From the NCBI GenBank assembly GCA_021736785.1, contig JAIPFF010000033.1:1-57817 (forward strand): a stretch of 57,817 nt of DNA. The letters run 5' to 3'. Position numbers and translations under genes: made by a program. Every line of letters starts with the position of its first letter. Positions within the stretch are counted from its first letter, which is position 1. Shown here piece after piece: positions 48,727-57,660 of the stretch. This DNA comes from Thiohalocapsa sp. GTDB taxonomy: Bacteria; Pseudomonadota; Gammaproteobacteria; Chromatiales; Chromatiaceae. The notes below the pieces were generated by a model, which was given only the letters and a program-made list of their open reading frames with translations, searched no databases and was not told the DNA's origin.

Positions 48727-48756
48727 AAAAACGCCGGGCGGTGTGCGGCCGGCGTT
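48727..48756 (-). terminator. Intrinsic-terminator-like hairpin upstream of btuF
   Basis: On the minus strand AACGCCGG and CCGGCGTT form an 8-bp stem with an 11-nt loop followed by a run of four to five Ts. It lies about 280 bp upstream of the assigned btuF start, with no annotated minus-strand gene ahead of it, so it could act as a leader attenuator or end a short transcript. The spacer 48448-48960 has no other supported gene or recognised riboswitch. Confidence 0.4.
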
Positions 48757-48960
48757 GACATGTTCCGATGCTGCCCGTGCGGTACACATGCTATCTTTCC
48801 GGCCCTTGTGCCGGCCGGCACAGCCGTGCATCGCACCGCGCCAGGCGGAATGCGAGCGCCGGTTTGTCCGCCGCCCCGGCCGGATCGTGCTCCACAACAG
48901 GCCTGTGCAGTGCAACGCCTCCGATCACAGGCCGTCCCGCTCCAAGCCCTTTGCCGAACG

Positions 48961-49422
48961 ATGCCCATGATTGTGACAAACAACCCGACCGCCTTCACCC
49001 TGATCCTGCTCGTGCTGGCGCCCGCCGCAGGCTTCGCGCAAGCCCCCAAGAAGCCCGCCGAGCTGCTGGACCGCATCGATCTGGTTTGTATCGAGCAGCC
49101 CGCCAACCGCGTCGTTTTCGGCGACGACGGCAGCGTCGACTACCGAGAAATACCGCCCGCCGAGACCGAGCCGGTGACCCTGTCGGTGACCCGCGCCGAC
49201 CCCGGCGGCGACTACCCGATCGACGCCGCGCGCATCGACAGCACTGTCCCTTACCTGGCCGTCGAGAACGCCACTTGGACCGCCGGCCACCAGGTCGACG
49301 CCCGCCAAGGGCAGCTGCGGATCAACCTCGAGACCGACGTCCTGACGCTGACCGAAACCGATCACGCCGGCCAAGCCGCGTTCCGCCGCTTCGAATGCGA
49401 ACGGCAGCCGGCCGAGGACTGA
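48961..49422 (+). CDS. Small secreted protein of unknown function
   Basis: I do not recognise the family. The 153-residue product has a clear signal peptide (MPMIVTNNPTAFTLILLVLAPAAGFAQA) and a mature domain of alternating strands with two cysteines (DLVCIEQPAN and RRFECERQ) that could pair. ATG 48961 or 48967 are both possible. Its TGA (49420-49422) directly abuts the stop of the converging ABC permease, giving a shared TGATCA palindrome with no spacer. Confidence 0.65.
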   Translation: MPMIVTNNPTAFTLILLVLAPAAGFAQAPKKPAELLDRIDLVCIEQPANRVVFGDDGSVDYREIPPAETEPVTLSVTRADPGGDYPIDAARIDSTVPYLAVENATWTAGHQVDARQGQLRINLETDVLTLTETDHAGQAAFRRFECERQPAED

Positions 49423-50205
49423 TCAAACCAACAGCCGGCGCCGGATCAGCACCACCGCCGCGTAGAAACCGAGACCCGCATAGGCGCCGAGCACCGCCAG
49501 GTGCAGCAGCGGCGTCTCCAGCGGCAGGCCGGCCACCAGCGGGCGGGTGAGCGCCACGGCGTGGGTCAGCGGCAGCAGGTGCACCACCGACTGCATCACC
49601 TCCGGCAGCGTCTCGACCGGGTAGAACACGCCGCTGAGAATCAGCATCGGCGTTACTGCCAGCACGAAGTAATAGTTGAAGAAGTCGTAGTTGGTCGCCA
49701 CCGCGCTCATGATCAGCGCCGGCCCGGCGAAGGCGAGGCCTGCCAGAAATGCCACCGGCAGGGCGAACAGCGCCTGCGGGCCGGCCACCGCGCCGATCAG
49801 CAGCGCGACGATCAGGATCGCGGCGGCGCTGAACAGGGCCTTGGTCCCGCACCAGAGCACCTCGCCGGCCAGAATGTCGTCCAGCGTCAGCGGTGTGGCC
49901 AGCATGGCGTCGTAGGTGCGCTGCACGCCCATGCGCGTAAAGACGGAATAGGTCGCCTCGAAGCTCGCCGTCATCATGGCGCTGGAGGCGATGATGCCGG
50001 AGGCCAGAAACGTCTGATACGACAGGTCGGACATGGTGCCGATAAAGGCGCCGAGTCCGAAGCCGAGGCCGAGCAGGTAGAGCGTCGGCTCGCCGAAATT
50101 CATCACCGCCGCCGGCGCCAGCAGCTTGCGCCAGACGCGCAGGTTGCGCTGCCAGACCGCCAGCGCGCCGCGGCCGGGGCGCGGAATTGTCCAGTCTCCT
50201 CGCAT
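49423..50205 (-). CDS. ABC-2 type permease (NodJ-like)
   Basis: The 260-residue protein has six hydrophobic helices and the ABC-2 pattern: a cytoplasmic amphipathic N-terminus (RGALAVWQRNLRVWRKL), MNFGEPTLYLLGLGFGLG, SSAMMTASFEATYSVFTRM, RTYDAMLATPLTLDDILAGEVLWCGTKALFSA and TPMLILSGVFYPVETLPEVMQ. It resembles NodJ-type lipo-oligosaccharide exporters, a label used widely for proteobacterial two-component ABC exporters. I chose ATG 50205, with AAAGGA upstream. It lies 14 bp after its ATPase gene. Confidence 0.88.
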   Translation of the reverse strand: MRGDWTIPRPGRGALAVWQRNLRVWRKLLAPAAVMNFGEPTLYLLGLGFGLGAFIGTMSDLSYQTFLASGIIASSAMMTASFEATYSVFTRMGVQRTYDAMLATPLTLDDILAGEVLWCGTKALFSAAAILIVALLIGAVAGPQALFALPVAFLAGLAFAGPALIMSAVATNYDFFNYYFVLAVTPMLILSGVFYPVETLPEVMQSVVHLLPLTHAVALTRPLVAGLPLETPLLHLAVLGAYAGLGFYAAVVLIRRRLLV

Positions 50206-50219
50206 CGAATCGGATCCTT

Positions 50220-51131
<912 letters not shown>

Positions 51132-51240
51132 CTCGCTGCTCCGTCGAAGTCGGGATCCGGCCTGCTAGTGTTGCGGCGCTCGGGCGGCGTTCAATGTTGT
51201 CGGTGTCGTCGCTCGATCGCGCGATGCCGTGCGCCCCGGG

Positions 51241-51294
51241 ATCGAAATCGAAATCGGGATCGGGATCGGGATCGAAATCGAAATCGGGATCGCG
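51241..51294. repeat. Hexanucleotide tandem repeat (ATCGAA/ATCGGG)
   Basis: Nine 6-bp units of ATCGRR type run in the order AA, AA, GG, GG, GG, AA, AA, GG, then CG. It lies in the 332-bp stretch between the NodI-like gene and the NTAQ1-like gene. The spacer otherwise contains no gene. Open frames through it are repeat artefacts (for example FRFRSRSRSR). Confidence 0.9.
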
Positions 51295-51463
51295 ACAGCA
51301 ACGGCGCATCGCATCGCGGACCCCGATACGGCGCGACCGGCACGGATTGGGTGCCCGTGGGCCGGCCGCGTTTCGCGTGCCGATACGCCCCGCGACCGGT
51401 TGCCCCTTGCGGCTGCGGCAGCACCTGCCTTGCGCGTGCGCCGGCGCGCCCTCAACGCGCCCT

Positions 51464-52096
51464 TTAAGCGACCGGCTCGTCGGAGGGTGGATCGTCGGAG
51501 GGTGGATCGTCGGAGGACGGATCGGCGCGGCCCCTCGCGGTGTCCGCATCCGCCCCGGTGCGCATGCGCATCGCCGCCAGGTCGAGTACCTCGCCGTCGT
51601 CGGCGTCGGCGTCGGCGTCGGCCATATCGATATAGCGCGGCAGGGTCATGCCCTCGCCGATGGCGGGCCATGGCGGCGGCGGACTCGTCCAGCGGCCGTC
51701 GGCGTCGCGCATGTGGCTGCGGTCGCTGGCGAACTCGGCGCGATAGGTCTCCGCGGGCACCACCCGGAAGCGCGGCTTGACATGCGCCGGCAGCCGGTCG
51801 GCGAACGGAAAACTGCGGACCAGCCAGTCACCGGCCGAGACCGGCACCGGCAGGCGCGTGTCCAGGTCCCAAATCCGCCGGGCGCCGTCGAGCACCACGA
51901 CGTGATAGTCCCAGAACAGGATGCGGCCCGGCGGCGCCGCCCGTTGCTCGGCGAAGGGGCACTGCGCGACGCCGTTGGCCACGAAGACCACAAACCGCTC
52001 GCCGGCGCCCAGGTCGGGCTCGGCGCACAGCCACCAGGCGTTTTCCTCGCAGTAGAACGGGTGGTAGTGGAAGCCGTATGTGGCGGCCGGTGTCAT
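51464..52096 (-). CDS. N-terminal glutamine amidohydrolase-like protein (WDYHV/NTAQ1 family)
   Basis: NTAQ1 enzymes convert N-terminal Gln of proteins to Glu, a first step in the eukaryotic Arg/N-degron pathway. Key motifs are intact. The nucleophile is in FYCEENAWWLC (Cys16 from this start), the histidine in LFWDYHVVVLD, and the aspartate in IWDLDTRLPVPV, matching human C28, H81 and D97. ADRLPAHVKPRFRVVPAETYRAEFASDRSHMRD and GEGMTLPRYIDM also fit the family end. The C-terminal 55 residues are an acidic tail with DADADADD and SDDPP repeats encoded by tandem DNA repeats. ATG 52096 is chosen; TTG 52138 is possible. The family is mainly eukaryotic. Confidence 0.85.
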   Translation of the reverse strand: MTPAATYGFHYHPFYCEENAWWLCAEPDLGAGERFVVFVANGVAQCPFAEQRAAPPGRILFWDYHVVVLDGARRIWDLDTRLPVPVSAGDWLVRSFPFADRLPAHVKPRFRVVPAETYRAEFASDRSHMRDADGRWTSPPPPWPAIGEGMTLPRYIDMADADADADDGEVLDLAAMRMRTGADADTARGRADPSSDDPPSDDPPSDEPVA

Positions 52097-52326
52097 GTCG
52101 ATGATCGCCAGCGGGCTACTGCCCGTCTGGTGGCTCAAGGCCGTACCGCCGCGTCTGCGGCGATGGCGGGCAATGGGCGTGCAAGCATGGCGGCTGTCCG
52201 TTGCAGGGTTGAACGACGGCCGGCACTCGGGCCGGCGAGCGCATCAGGATACGAGTGTCTGCACACTTTGGTACACCCCGTAAATATCCCGATCCGCCGT
52301 CGCCGGCGGTGCCCGCCGGCGCCGAC

Positions 52327-52392
52327 GCCGTCGCCTGCCGGCAGCGCCGCCGTCGCCTGCCGGCAGCGCCGCCGTTGCCTGTCGGCAGCGCC
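52327..52392. repeat. Three tandem 22-bp GC-rich repeats upstream of the aminotransferase gene
   Basis: The unit GCCGTCGCCTGCCGGCAGCG plus CC occurs three times head to tail (52327-52348, 52349-52370, 52371-52392; the third has two changes). Each unit contains the palindrome CTGCCGGCAG. The 406-bp spacer (52139-52544) has no supported gene; the aminotransferase ribosome site (GAGG) is at about 52535. Confidence 0.85.
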
Positions 52393-52544
52393 CGGGGCGA
52401 TGGCCGGGCCGGACGCTCGGCAAGCCACGGCGGATGCTGTCCGCGCCATGGACGGGAAGCGCGGCGATAAAGCGCATTTGAATCCGACCTGGCTAACGTT
52501 ACACTCTTGGCCCTTTAACCTGTCAATAACGTCAGAGGTCCAGC

Positions 52545-53765
52545 GTGGTCGCCCCGGAACCGAATTTTCGCCGCATCGAGCGGCTCCCGCCCTATGTCTT
52601 CAACATCGTCAACGAGTTGAAGGCCGCGGCGCGAGCCCGCGGCGAAGACATCATCGATTTCGGCATGGGCAACCCGGATCAGCCGACGCCCCAGCATATC
52701 GTCGACAAGCTGGTGGAAGCCTCGCAGCGCCGCGACACGCATCGCTACTCCGTCTCCCGCGGCATCCCGCGCCTGCGCCGGGCCATCACTCGCTGGTACC
52801 GCGAGCGCTACGACATCCATCTAGACCCCGACACCGAGGCCATCGTCACCATCGGCTCCAAGGAAGGCTTGGCGCACTTGGCGCTGGCCACTATGAGCGC
52901 CGGCGATACGGTGCTGGTGCCGAATCCCGCGTACCCGATCCATCCCTACGGCTTCATTATCGCCGGCGCCGACGTGCGCCATGTGCGCCTGACGCCCGAC
53001 GTGGACTTCTTCGAGGAACTGCGGCGCGCCATCCTCGACTCCTGGCCGCGGCCGAAGATGCTGGTGCTCAACTTCCCGGGTAATCCGACTACCCAGTGCG
53101 TGGAGCTCGACTTCTTCGAGAAGGTCGTCGAAATCGCACAAGAGCACGGGATCTGGGTGGTGCACGACATCGCCTACGCCGACATCGTCTTCGACGGCTA
53201 TAAGGCCCCGTCCATCCTGCAGGTGCCGGGCGCCAAAGAAGTCGCGGTCGAGTTCTTCTCCATGTCCAAGAGCTACAACATGCCGGGCTGGCGCATCGGC
53301 TTCATGTGCGGCAATCCGTCGCTCGTGGCGGCGCTGGCGCGCATCAAATCCTATTTGGACTACGGCACCTTCACGCCCCTTCAGGTCGCCGCGATCCATG
53401 CGCTGGAGTCGTCCCAGCAATGCGTCGCCGACATCCGCGACATGTACCAGCGCCGCCGCGACTGCCTCTGCGACGGCCTCAACGACGCCGGCTGGCCGGT
53501 GGAGAAGCCCAGGGCAACCATGTTCGTCTGGGCGCGCATCCCCGAGCCGTATCGGGACATGGGCTCGCTGGAATTCTCGAAAAAGCTACTGCGCGACGCC
53601 AAGGTGGCGGCCTCGCCCGGCATCGGCTTCGGCGACTACGGCGACGATCACGTGCGCTTCAGCCTGATCGAGAACGAGCACCGCACCCGCCAGGCAGTGC
53701 GCGGCATCAAGCACATGCTGCGGGACGACGCCCGCGCCGGCGCCGCGGCCGTGCAACCCGCATAA
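52545..53765 (+). CDS. alaC: AlaC-type PLP-dependent aminotransferase
   Basis: This class I/II aminotransferase (406 aa, GTG start with GAGG upstream) begins [19 protein letters not shown], a stretch conserved in AlaC (glutamate-pyruvate aminotransferase). [46 protein letters not shown], the aspartate in [14 protein letters not shown] and the PLP lysine in [15 protein letters not shown] follow. It sits 28 bp upstream of hom, an arrangement common in gammaproteobacteria. Alanine and/or other amino-acid synthesis is the likely role. Confidence 0.9.
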   Translation: MVAPEPNFRRIERLPPYVFNIVNELKAAARARGEDIIDFGMGNPDQPTPQHIVDKLVEASQRRDTHRYSVSRGIPRLRRAITRWYRERYDIHLDPDTEAIVTIGSKEGLAHLALATMSAGDTVLVPNPAYPIHPYGFIIAGADVRHVRLTPDVDFFEELRRAILDSWPRPKMLVLNFPGNPTTQCVELDFFEKVVEIAQEHGIWVVHDIAYADIVFDGYKAPSILQVPGAKEVAVEFFSMSKSYNMPGWRIGFMCGNPSLVAALARIKSYLDYGTFTPLQVAAIHALESSQQCVADIRDMYQRRRDCLCDGLNDAGWPVEKPRATMFVWARIPEPYRDMGSLEFSKKLLRDAKVAASPGIGFGDYGDDHVRFSLIENEHRTRQAVRGIKHMLRDDARAGAAAVQPA

Positions 53766-53793
53766 CGAATAAATACCGTACCAGGAGACGCGA

Positions 53794-55110
53794 ATGGAAC
53801 CGGTCAAGATTGGCCTGCTCGGCCTCGGCACCGTCGGCGGCGGCACGGTCACCGTGCTGACCCGCAATGCCGGCGAGATCGCGCGCCGCGCCGGGCGGGA
53901 CATCCATATCGCCCATGCCGCCGCCCGCGCCTACGACCCCGAGCGCATCAACGGCCTGGGCGACATCGGCCGCATCACCGAGGATGCCTTCGCCGTTGTC
54001 GACGACCCCGAGATCGACATCGTCATCGAGCTGATCGGCGGCTATTCCCCGGCCAAGGAACTGGTGCTGCAGGCCATCGCCAACGGCAAGCACGTGGTCA
54101 CCGCCAACAAGGCCCTGATCGCGATGCACGGCAATGAGATCTTCGCCGCCGCCCAGGAGAAGGGCGTCACCGTCGCCTTCGAGGCTGCGGTGGCCGGTGG
54201 CATTCCCATCATCAAGGCCCTGCGCGAGGGCCTGGCCGCCAACCACATCGAGTGGATCGCCGGCATCATCAACGGCACCGGCAACTTCATCCTCACGGAG
54301 ATGCGCGACAAGGGCCGCGACTTCGCCGACGTGCTCGCCGAGGCCCAGCAGCTGGGCTACGCCGAAGCCGATCCGACCTTCGACGTCGAGGGCATCGACG
54401 CCGCCCATAAGCTGACCATCCTCGGCTCCCTGGCGTTCGGCATCCCGCTGCAGTTCGACAAGACTTTCACCGAGGGCATCTCGAAGATCGAGGCCCAGGA
54501 CGTCGCCTTCGCCGCCGAGCTGGGCTACCGCATCAAGCACCTGGGCATCACCCGGCGCACCGACGCCGGCATCGAGATGCGCGTGCACCCGACGCTGATC
54601 CCGCACCGGCGCCTCATCGCCAACGTCGACGGCGTCATGAACGCCGTGCTGGTCAAGGGCGACGCGGTCGGCCCGACCCTGTACTACGGCGCCGGCGCCG
54701 GCGCGCTGCCCACGGCCTCCGCCGTCGTCGCCGACGTCGTCGACGTAGTCCGCGCCCTGACCAGCGATCCGAACAACCGCGTACCGCACCTGGCCTTCCA
54801 GCCCGGCGAGCTCGCCGACACCCCGGTGCTGCCCATCGACGAGGTCGAAACCGCCTACTACCTGCGCCTCACCGCCCTCGACCGCCCCGGCGTCATGGCC
54901 GCTATCGCCGGCATCCTGGGCGAGGAGGGCATCAGCATCGAGGCCATCAAGCAAAAAGAGCCCGCCGAAGGCGAGACCCACGTGCCGCTGATCATGCTCA
55001 CCCACCGGGTCAAAGAGGCCCGCATGAACAGCGCCCTGGCCCGCATCGAAGCCCTCGATTCGGTGCACGGCGACATCGTGAAGATCCGGATGGAAGGGTT
55101 GGAGGGCTGA
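53794..55110 (+). CDS. hom: Homoserine dehydrogenase
   Basis: Hom reduces aspartate semialdehyde to homoserine for threonine and methionine synthesis. The 438-residue product has the NAD(P)-binding motif IGLLGLGTVGGGTVTVL, VVTANKALIA, FEAAVAGGIPIIKALREGL, IIGTGNFIL-like INGTGNFILTEM and GYAEADPTFDVEGIDAAHKL. A C-terminal ACT domain (YYLRLTALDRPGVMAAIAGILGEEGISIEAI) provides feedback regulation. AGGAG precedes ATG 53794. Confidence 0.97.
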   Translation: MEPVKIGLLGLGTVGGGTVTVLTRNAGEIARRAGRDIHIAHAAARAYDPERINGLGDIGRITEDAFAVVDDPEIDIVIELIGGYSPAKELVLQAIANGKHVVTANKALIAMHGNEIFAAAQEKGVTVAFEAAVAGGIPIIKALREGLAANHIEWIAGIINGTGNFILTEMRDKGRDFADVLAEAQQLGYAEADPTFDVEGIDAAHKLTILGSLAFGIPLQFDKTFTEGISKIEAQDVAFAAELGYRIKHLGITRRTDAGIEMRVHPTLIPHRRLIANVDGVMNAVLVKGDAVGPTLYYGAGAGALPTASAVVADVVDVVRALTSDPNNRVPHLAFQPGELADTPVLPIDEVETAYYLRLTALDRPGVMAAIAGILGEEGISIEAIKQKEPAEGETHVPLIMLTHRVKEARMNSALARIEALDSVHGDIVKIRMEGLEG

Positions 55111-55142
55111 GGCTCGGCGCGGCTTCCTTGCCTGCGCAAGCA

Positions 55143-55904
55143 ATGAAACTCCTCGTCGACATCGGCAACACCAGCATCAAGTGGGCCACTTGGGACAGCA
55201 CCCGTCCAGATGGCGACGCTGCCGGCCCCTTGGGCGACATGGGCAGCGCCAAACACTTCGGCGCCCTGCCCATCGACCTGCTCGCCGCCTGGGATAGCCT
55301 CGACAACATCAACGGCATCGTCGCCGCCCGCGTCGGCCCCGCCGCCGTCCTCAATGCCGTCGCCAAGGTTGCCGACGCCAGCTGGCAGTGCGGCGTCACC
55401 GAGGTCCAAACCGCCGCCGAGGCCCAAGGCATCCGCATCGCCTACGCCGAGCCCGCGCGCCTCGGCGTCGACCGCTTCCTGGCCCTGATCGGCGCGCACA
55501 CAAACGCCGCGCTCCCGAACGGCCCCAAGCTCATCATCGACGCCGGCACCGCCGTCACCTACGACCTGCTCGGCGCGGACGGCCGCCACCTCGGCGGCCT
55601 GATCCTGCCCGGCGTCCAACTGATGCGCGACAGCCTCCTCACCGGCACCCAGATCCCGCGCTACGAGCCCGTCGACGCCAACCAAGCCTGGACCGCCGAC
55701 ACCGGCGAAGCCATCGCCGCCGCCAGCATCCAAGCCCCCGCCGCACTCGCCGAGCGCCTGCGCCAGCGCCTGCAAACCGAAACCGGCGACCCCCCGACCA
55801 CCGTCATCACCGGCGGCGACGCCGAGCGACTCATCCCGGCCCTCGATCAGCCCGCCATCCACGACCCGGCGCTTGTGCTGCGAGGGCTAGGCCGGTACGG
55901 CTGA
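55143..55904 (+). CDS. coaX: Type III pantothenate kinase
   Basis: CoaX phosphorylates pantothenate in the first step of CoA synthesis. The 253-residue product has the ASKHA signature: LLVDIGNTSIKWATW at the N-terminus, RLGVDRFLALIGAH, LIIDAGTAVTYDLLG, LGGLILPGVQLMRDSL and VITGGDAERLIPAL. I chose ATG 55143 just before the phosphate-binding motif; a TTG at 55128 is also in frame. It follows hom by 32 bp. Its codon use is extremely C-rich in third positions, more so than most of the window. Confidence 0.95.
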   Translation: MKLLVDIGNTSIKWATWDSTRPDGDAAGPLGDMGSAKHFGALPIDLLAAWDSLDNINGIVAARVGPAAVLNAVAKVADASWQCGVTEVQTAAEAQGIRIAYAEPARLGVDRFLALIGAHTNAALPNGPKLIIDAGTAVTYDLLGADGRHLGGLILPGVQLMRDSLLTGTQIPRYEPVDANQAWTADTGEAIAAASIQAPAALAERLRQRLQTETGDPPTTVITGGDAERLIPALDQPAIHDPALVLRGLGRYG

Positions 55905-55923
55905 CGGGTGATGCGGATCGCCT

Positions 55924-56044
55924 CACGCCTGACGCCTGACGCCTGACGCCTGACGCCTGACGCCTGACGCCTGACGCCTGACGCCTGACGCCTGACGCCT
56001 GACGCTTGACGCTTGACGCCTGACGCCTGACGCCTGCCGCCTGC
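55924..56044. repeat. Heptanucleotide tandem repeat (GACGCCT, about 17 copies)
   Basis: About seventeen head-to-tail copies of GACGCCT start 20 bp after the coaX stop; late copies change to GACGCTT or GCCGCCT. As 7 is not a multiple of 3, the array is open in several frames and creates an artificial RRQASGV-like peptide on the minus strand. It is not a CRISPR array (no spacers). From 56045 to 56265 only degenerate fragments of the unit are seen. Confidence 0.95.
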
Positions 56045-56265
56045 CGCGGGCGTCTAGCGTCTGACGCGGCTTGCCCGCCGACTGACGTGGGCGTCGGAGG
56101 GCTGCCGCGGATCGCCTGACGCGAGACACCGATTGCCGAGACGCCCAAACCTAAGCCTCGCCACGACATCCGCCGCGTTGAGACCACGGGCGACGTGGCA
56201 TACAATGAACGATCTGCCGAGGCCGGACGCCGGAATCCGCCACGACATCGGCAGCCCCTCCCATC

Positions 56266-56341
56266 GCTGGCGTAGCTCAGTTGGTAGAGCAGCTGATTTG
56301 TAATCAGCCGGTCGTAGGTTCGAATCCTATCGCCAGCTCCA
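56266..56341 (+). tRNA. tRNA-Thr(TGT)
   Basis: GCTGGCG and CGCCAGC acceptor strands pair fully. The D-arm is TAGCTCAGTTGGTAGAGCA and the anticodon loop TTTGTAA gives TGT. The T-arm is TAGGTTCGAATCCTA, with discriminator T and encoded CCA ending at 56341. It appears to be the attachment locus of the degraded element to its right. Confidence 0.97.
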
Positions 56342-56522
56342 TAAAAGCAATGTCTTAGCTGTATTGCCCTCCGTCGATTCTCGTCTTTTCTGGATTTGGT
56401 AGCCGTTTGGTAGCCGTTTGTGCTGGCTAAGAGGCGGGAAAGACAACGGACGATCCCGGGCCTCGGGAGACGTATCCACCACTCGTCGTCGGATTGATCG
56501 CGGGGTGATGCCGGTGGCGCCG
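56342..56522. other. Possible attachment-site flank of a lost integrative element
   Basis: Directly after tRNA-Thr, base composition drops and TGGTAGCCGTTT is repeated twice in tandem (about 56397-56420). Sequence of this type at tRNA 3' ends commonly marks tyrosine-recombinase integration. No integrase gene remains. Without the other junction, an att site cannot be defined. Confidence 0.35.
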
Positions 56523-56808
56523 TTATCGATGCTGCTGGTTCATCTGGCTCAGGATCAACTTCGGGTGCACGCGGAACCGCGGTTTCTGCCGGGCTGGCGA
56601 CGACTCGGCCCTTAGCCAGCCCGAATCCTCCAGCAGTTCCAGCACGGCGCGCGCAGCCCGCATGGCAATGGAACAACTGCCGATCGCCGTCGACGCGAAC
56701 GCTGAGCGACGGGCTGCGATCATCATGCGCCGGACAGCGCGCCGACCAGCGACCATCGCCGGTGCGAATCACCCCGTCCAGGCAGCCGAGCAGGCGCTCC
56801 GCGTCCAT
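56523..56808 (-). pseudogene. Degenerate element replication protein (CHC2 zinc finger joined to a helicase C-terminus)
   Basis: From ATG 56808 the minus strand encodes MDAERLLGCLDGVIRTGDG, then SARCPAHDDRSPSLSV and QLFHCHAGC, a CHC2-type primase zinc finger (Cys-x2-His...Cys-x-His-x2-Cys form). Right after HCHAGC the coding shifts frame. The new frame gives RAARAVLELLEDSGWLR and ends PRFRVHPKLILSQMNQQHR, resembling the winged-helix end of DUF3987/YfjI-type helicases of integrative elements. An internal deletion thus fused the two ends out of frame. No functional product is expected. Confidence 0.65.
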
Positions 56809-56910
56809 CGGCAGACCTCGGATGCATCGAAATGGCAGGCACGACCGACCGGCGATGCGCGCCATCGACGCGCATCGGCGGACCAGGCCGCGAAGATCAG
56901 GCGAGCCGCG

Positions 56911-57219
56911 CTAAGCGGCGGAGGCTTGCCGCGGTGTCGCAGTGCCCGGGGCCGCGGAAGCGCCGTCGCCGCCGTCGAGCCCGAAGCTCGAGCGCCGGGC
57001 GTGAATCTCGGAGACCAGCCGCGCCAGCTCGGTGTCCGTCACCTCGCGGACATGCGCGGCAATCACCGCATCCACCTCATGCTCCGGCCAAGCTGCAACC
57101 CGCGGCCCGAGCGAAATCGGACGCGGGAACGGCCCGTCGCTGATCCGAGCGTACAGCCGGGAACGACTGTAGCCGGTGCGCTCGAGGACGGTGGGCAGGC
57201 GAAGGACGCGGTTGGGCAT
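56911..57219 (-). CDS. AlpA-family excisionase/regulator
   Basis: The 102-residue product begins MPNRVLRLPTVLERTGYSRSRLYARISDGPFPRPISLGPRVAAWPEHEVDAVIAAHV. This is the MerR-like winged helix of AlpA regulators, which act as excisionase or integrase activators in integrated phages and ICEs. ATG 57219 has GGAG upstream. A 45-residue C-terminal tail follows. It lies 100 bp upstream of the broken primase remnant, as in intact elements. Confidence 0.85.
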   Translation of the reverse strand: MPNRVLRLPTVLERTGYSRSRLYARISDGPFPRPISLGPRVAAWPEHEVDAVIAAHVREVTDTELARLVSEIHARRSSFGLDGGDGASAAPGTATPRQASAA

Positions 57220-57543
57220 GACAGTCTCCGTCAATTGTGGATCGGCAAGCACGCGAGGCCCACAGGGGCTAGTTCGTCTCGCGAGAACGACGGGGATAGT
57301 CTGGGATCGGACGCCGGTATGCCGCGATCGAGAAAGCTCCGGTAGAAAGCGAAGCATTCCCGCCGTCAGGGCGGTTGAGTGGCGAAACGTACGAGTCACT
57401 GGACAGAAGCCGGGGGTTTTGACCAACGTCGACGAGACCCTGGAGCTGACCGGCGGCGGGCATAGCCCCCGCGCCAAGAGCGCCGCCCTGTCGCAGTTCC
57501 GGGGCGGTTCATTCCGGGCAGGAGACTGGTCAATTCGGCGAGT

Positions 57544-57660
57544 GTAGATGACATCGGCAAGGCGCGGCTGCTTGAGCGCGTGCGCGGCAAGCTCAATGCG
57601 CGCCAGGAAAAGGCCGTGCTGCGGATGTTCGCCGCCGGCCCCGAGGGCTTCACCAAGGAG
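57544..57660 (+). pseudogene. Fic-family (DUF4172-like) C-terminal fragment
   Basis: In frame with the adjoining transposase start, this stretch encodes KARLLERVRGKLNARQEKAV and then LRMFAAGPEGFTKE. The LNxRQ...MF..GPEGF pattern is that of the winged-helix linker near the C-terminus of Fic/DUF4172 AMP-transferase proteins. The upstream Fic domain is absent and the expected continuation is replaced by transposase sequence, so this is a truncated relic. Identification is by motif only. Confidence 0.45.

Noticed and set aside
48755-48797. Plus-strand promoter TTGACA with TATCTT before the secreted-protein gene
   Set aside because: The two boxes are 31 bp apart, and no acceptable -10 occurs at 16-18 bp.
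51132-51463. A protein rich in FRFRSRSR or GIGIGIEIEIG between the NodI-like and NTAQ1-like genes
   Set aside because: These are translations of the ATCGRR hexamer array; the flanks show no coding signal.
55924-56044. CRISPR array
   Set aside because: Units are 7 bp, contiguous, with no unique spacers and no cas genes nearby.
55831-56865. A 344-codon minus-strand protein running from the primase zinc finger through tRNA-Thr and the heptamer array
   Set aside because: The real coding signal ends at the frameshift near 56680. The remainder crosses a tRNA gene and a non-coding repeat that is open in all frames.
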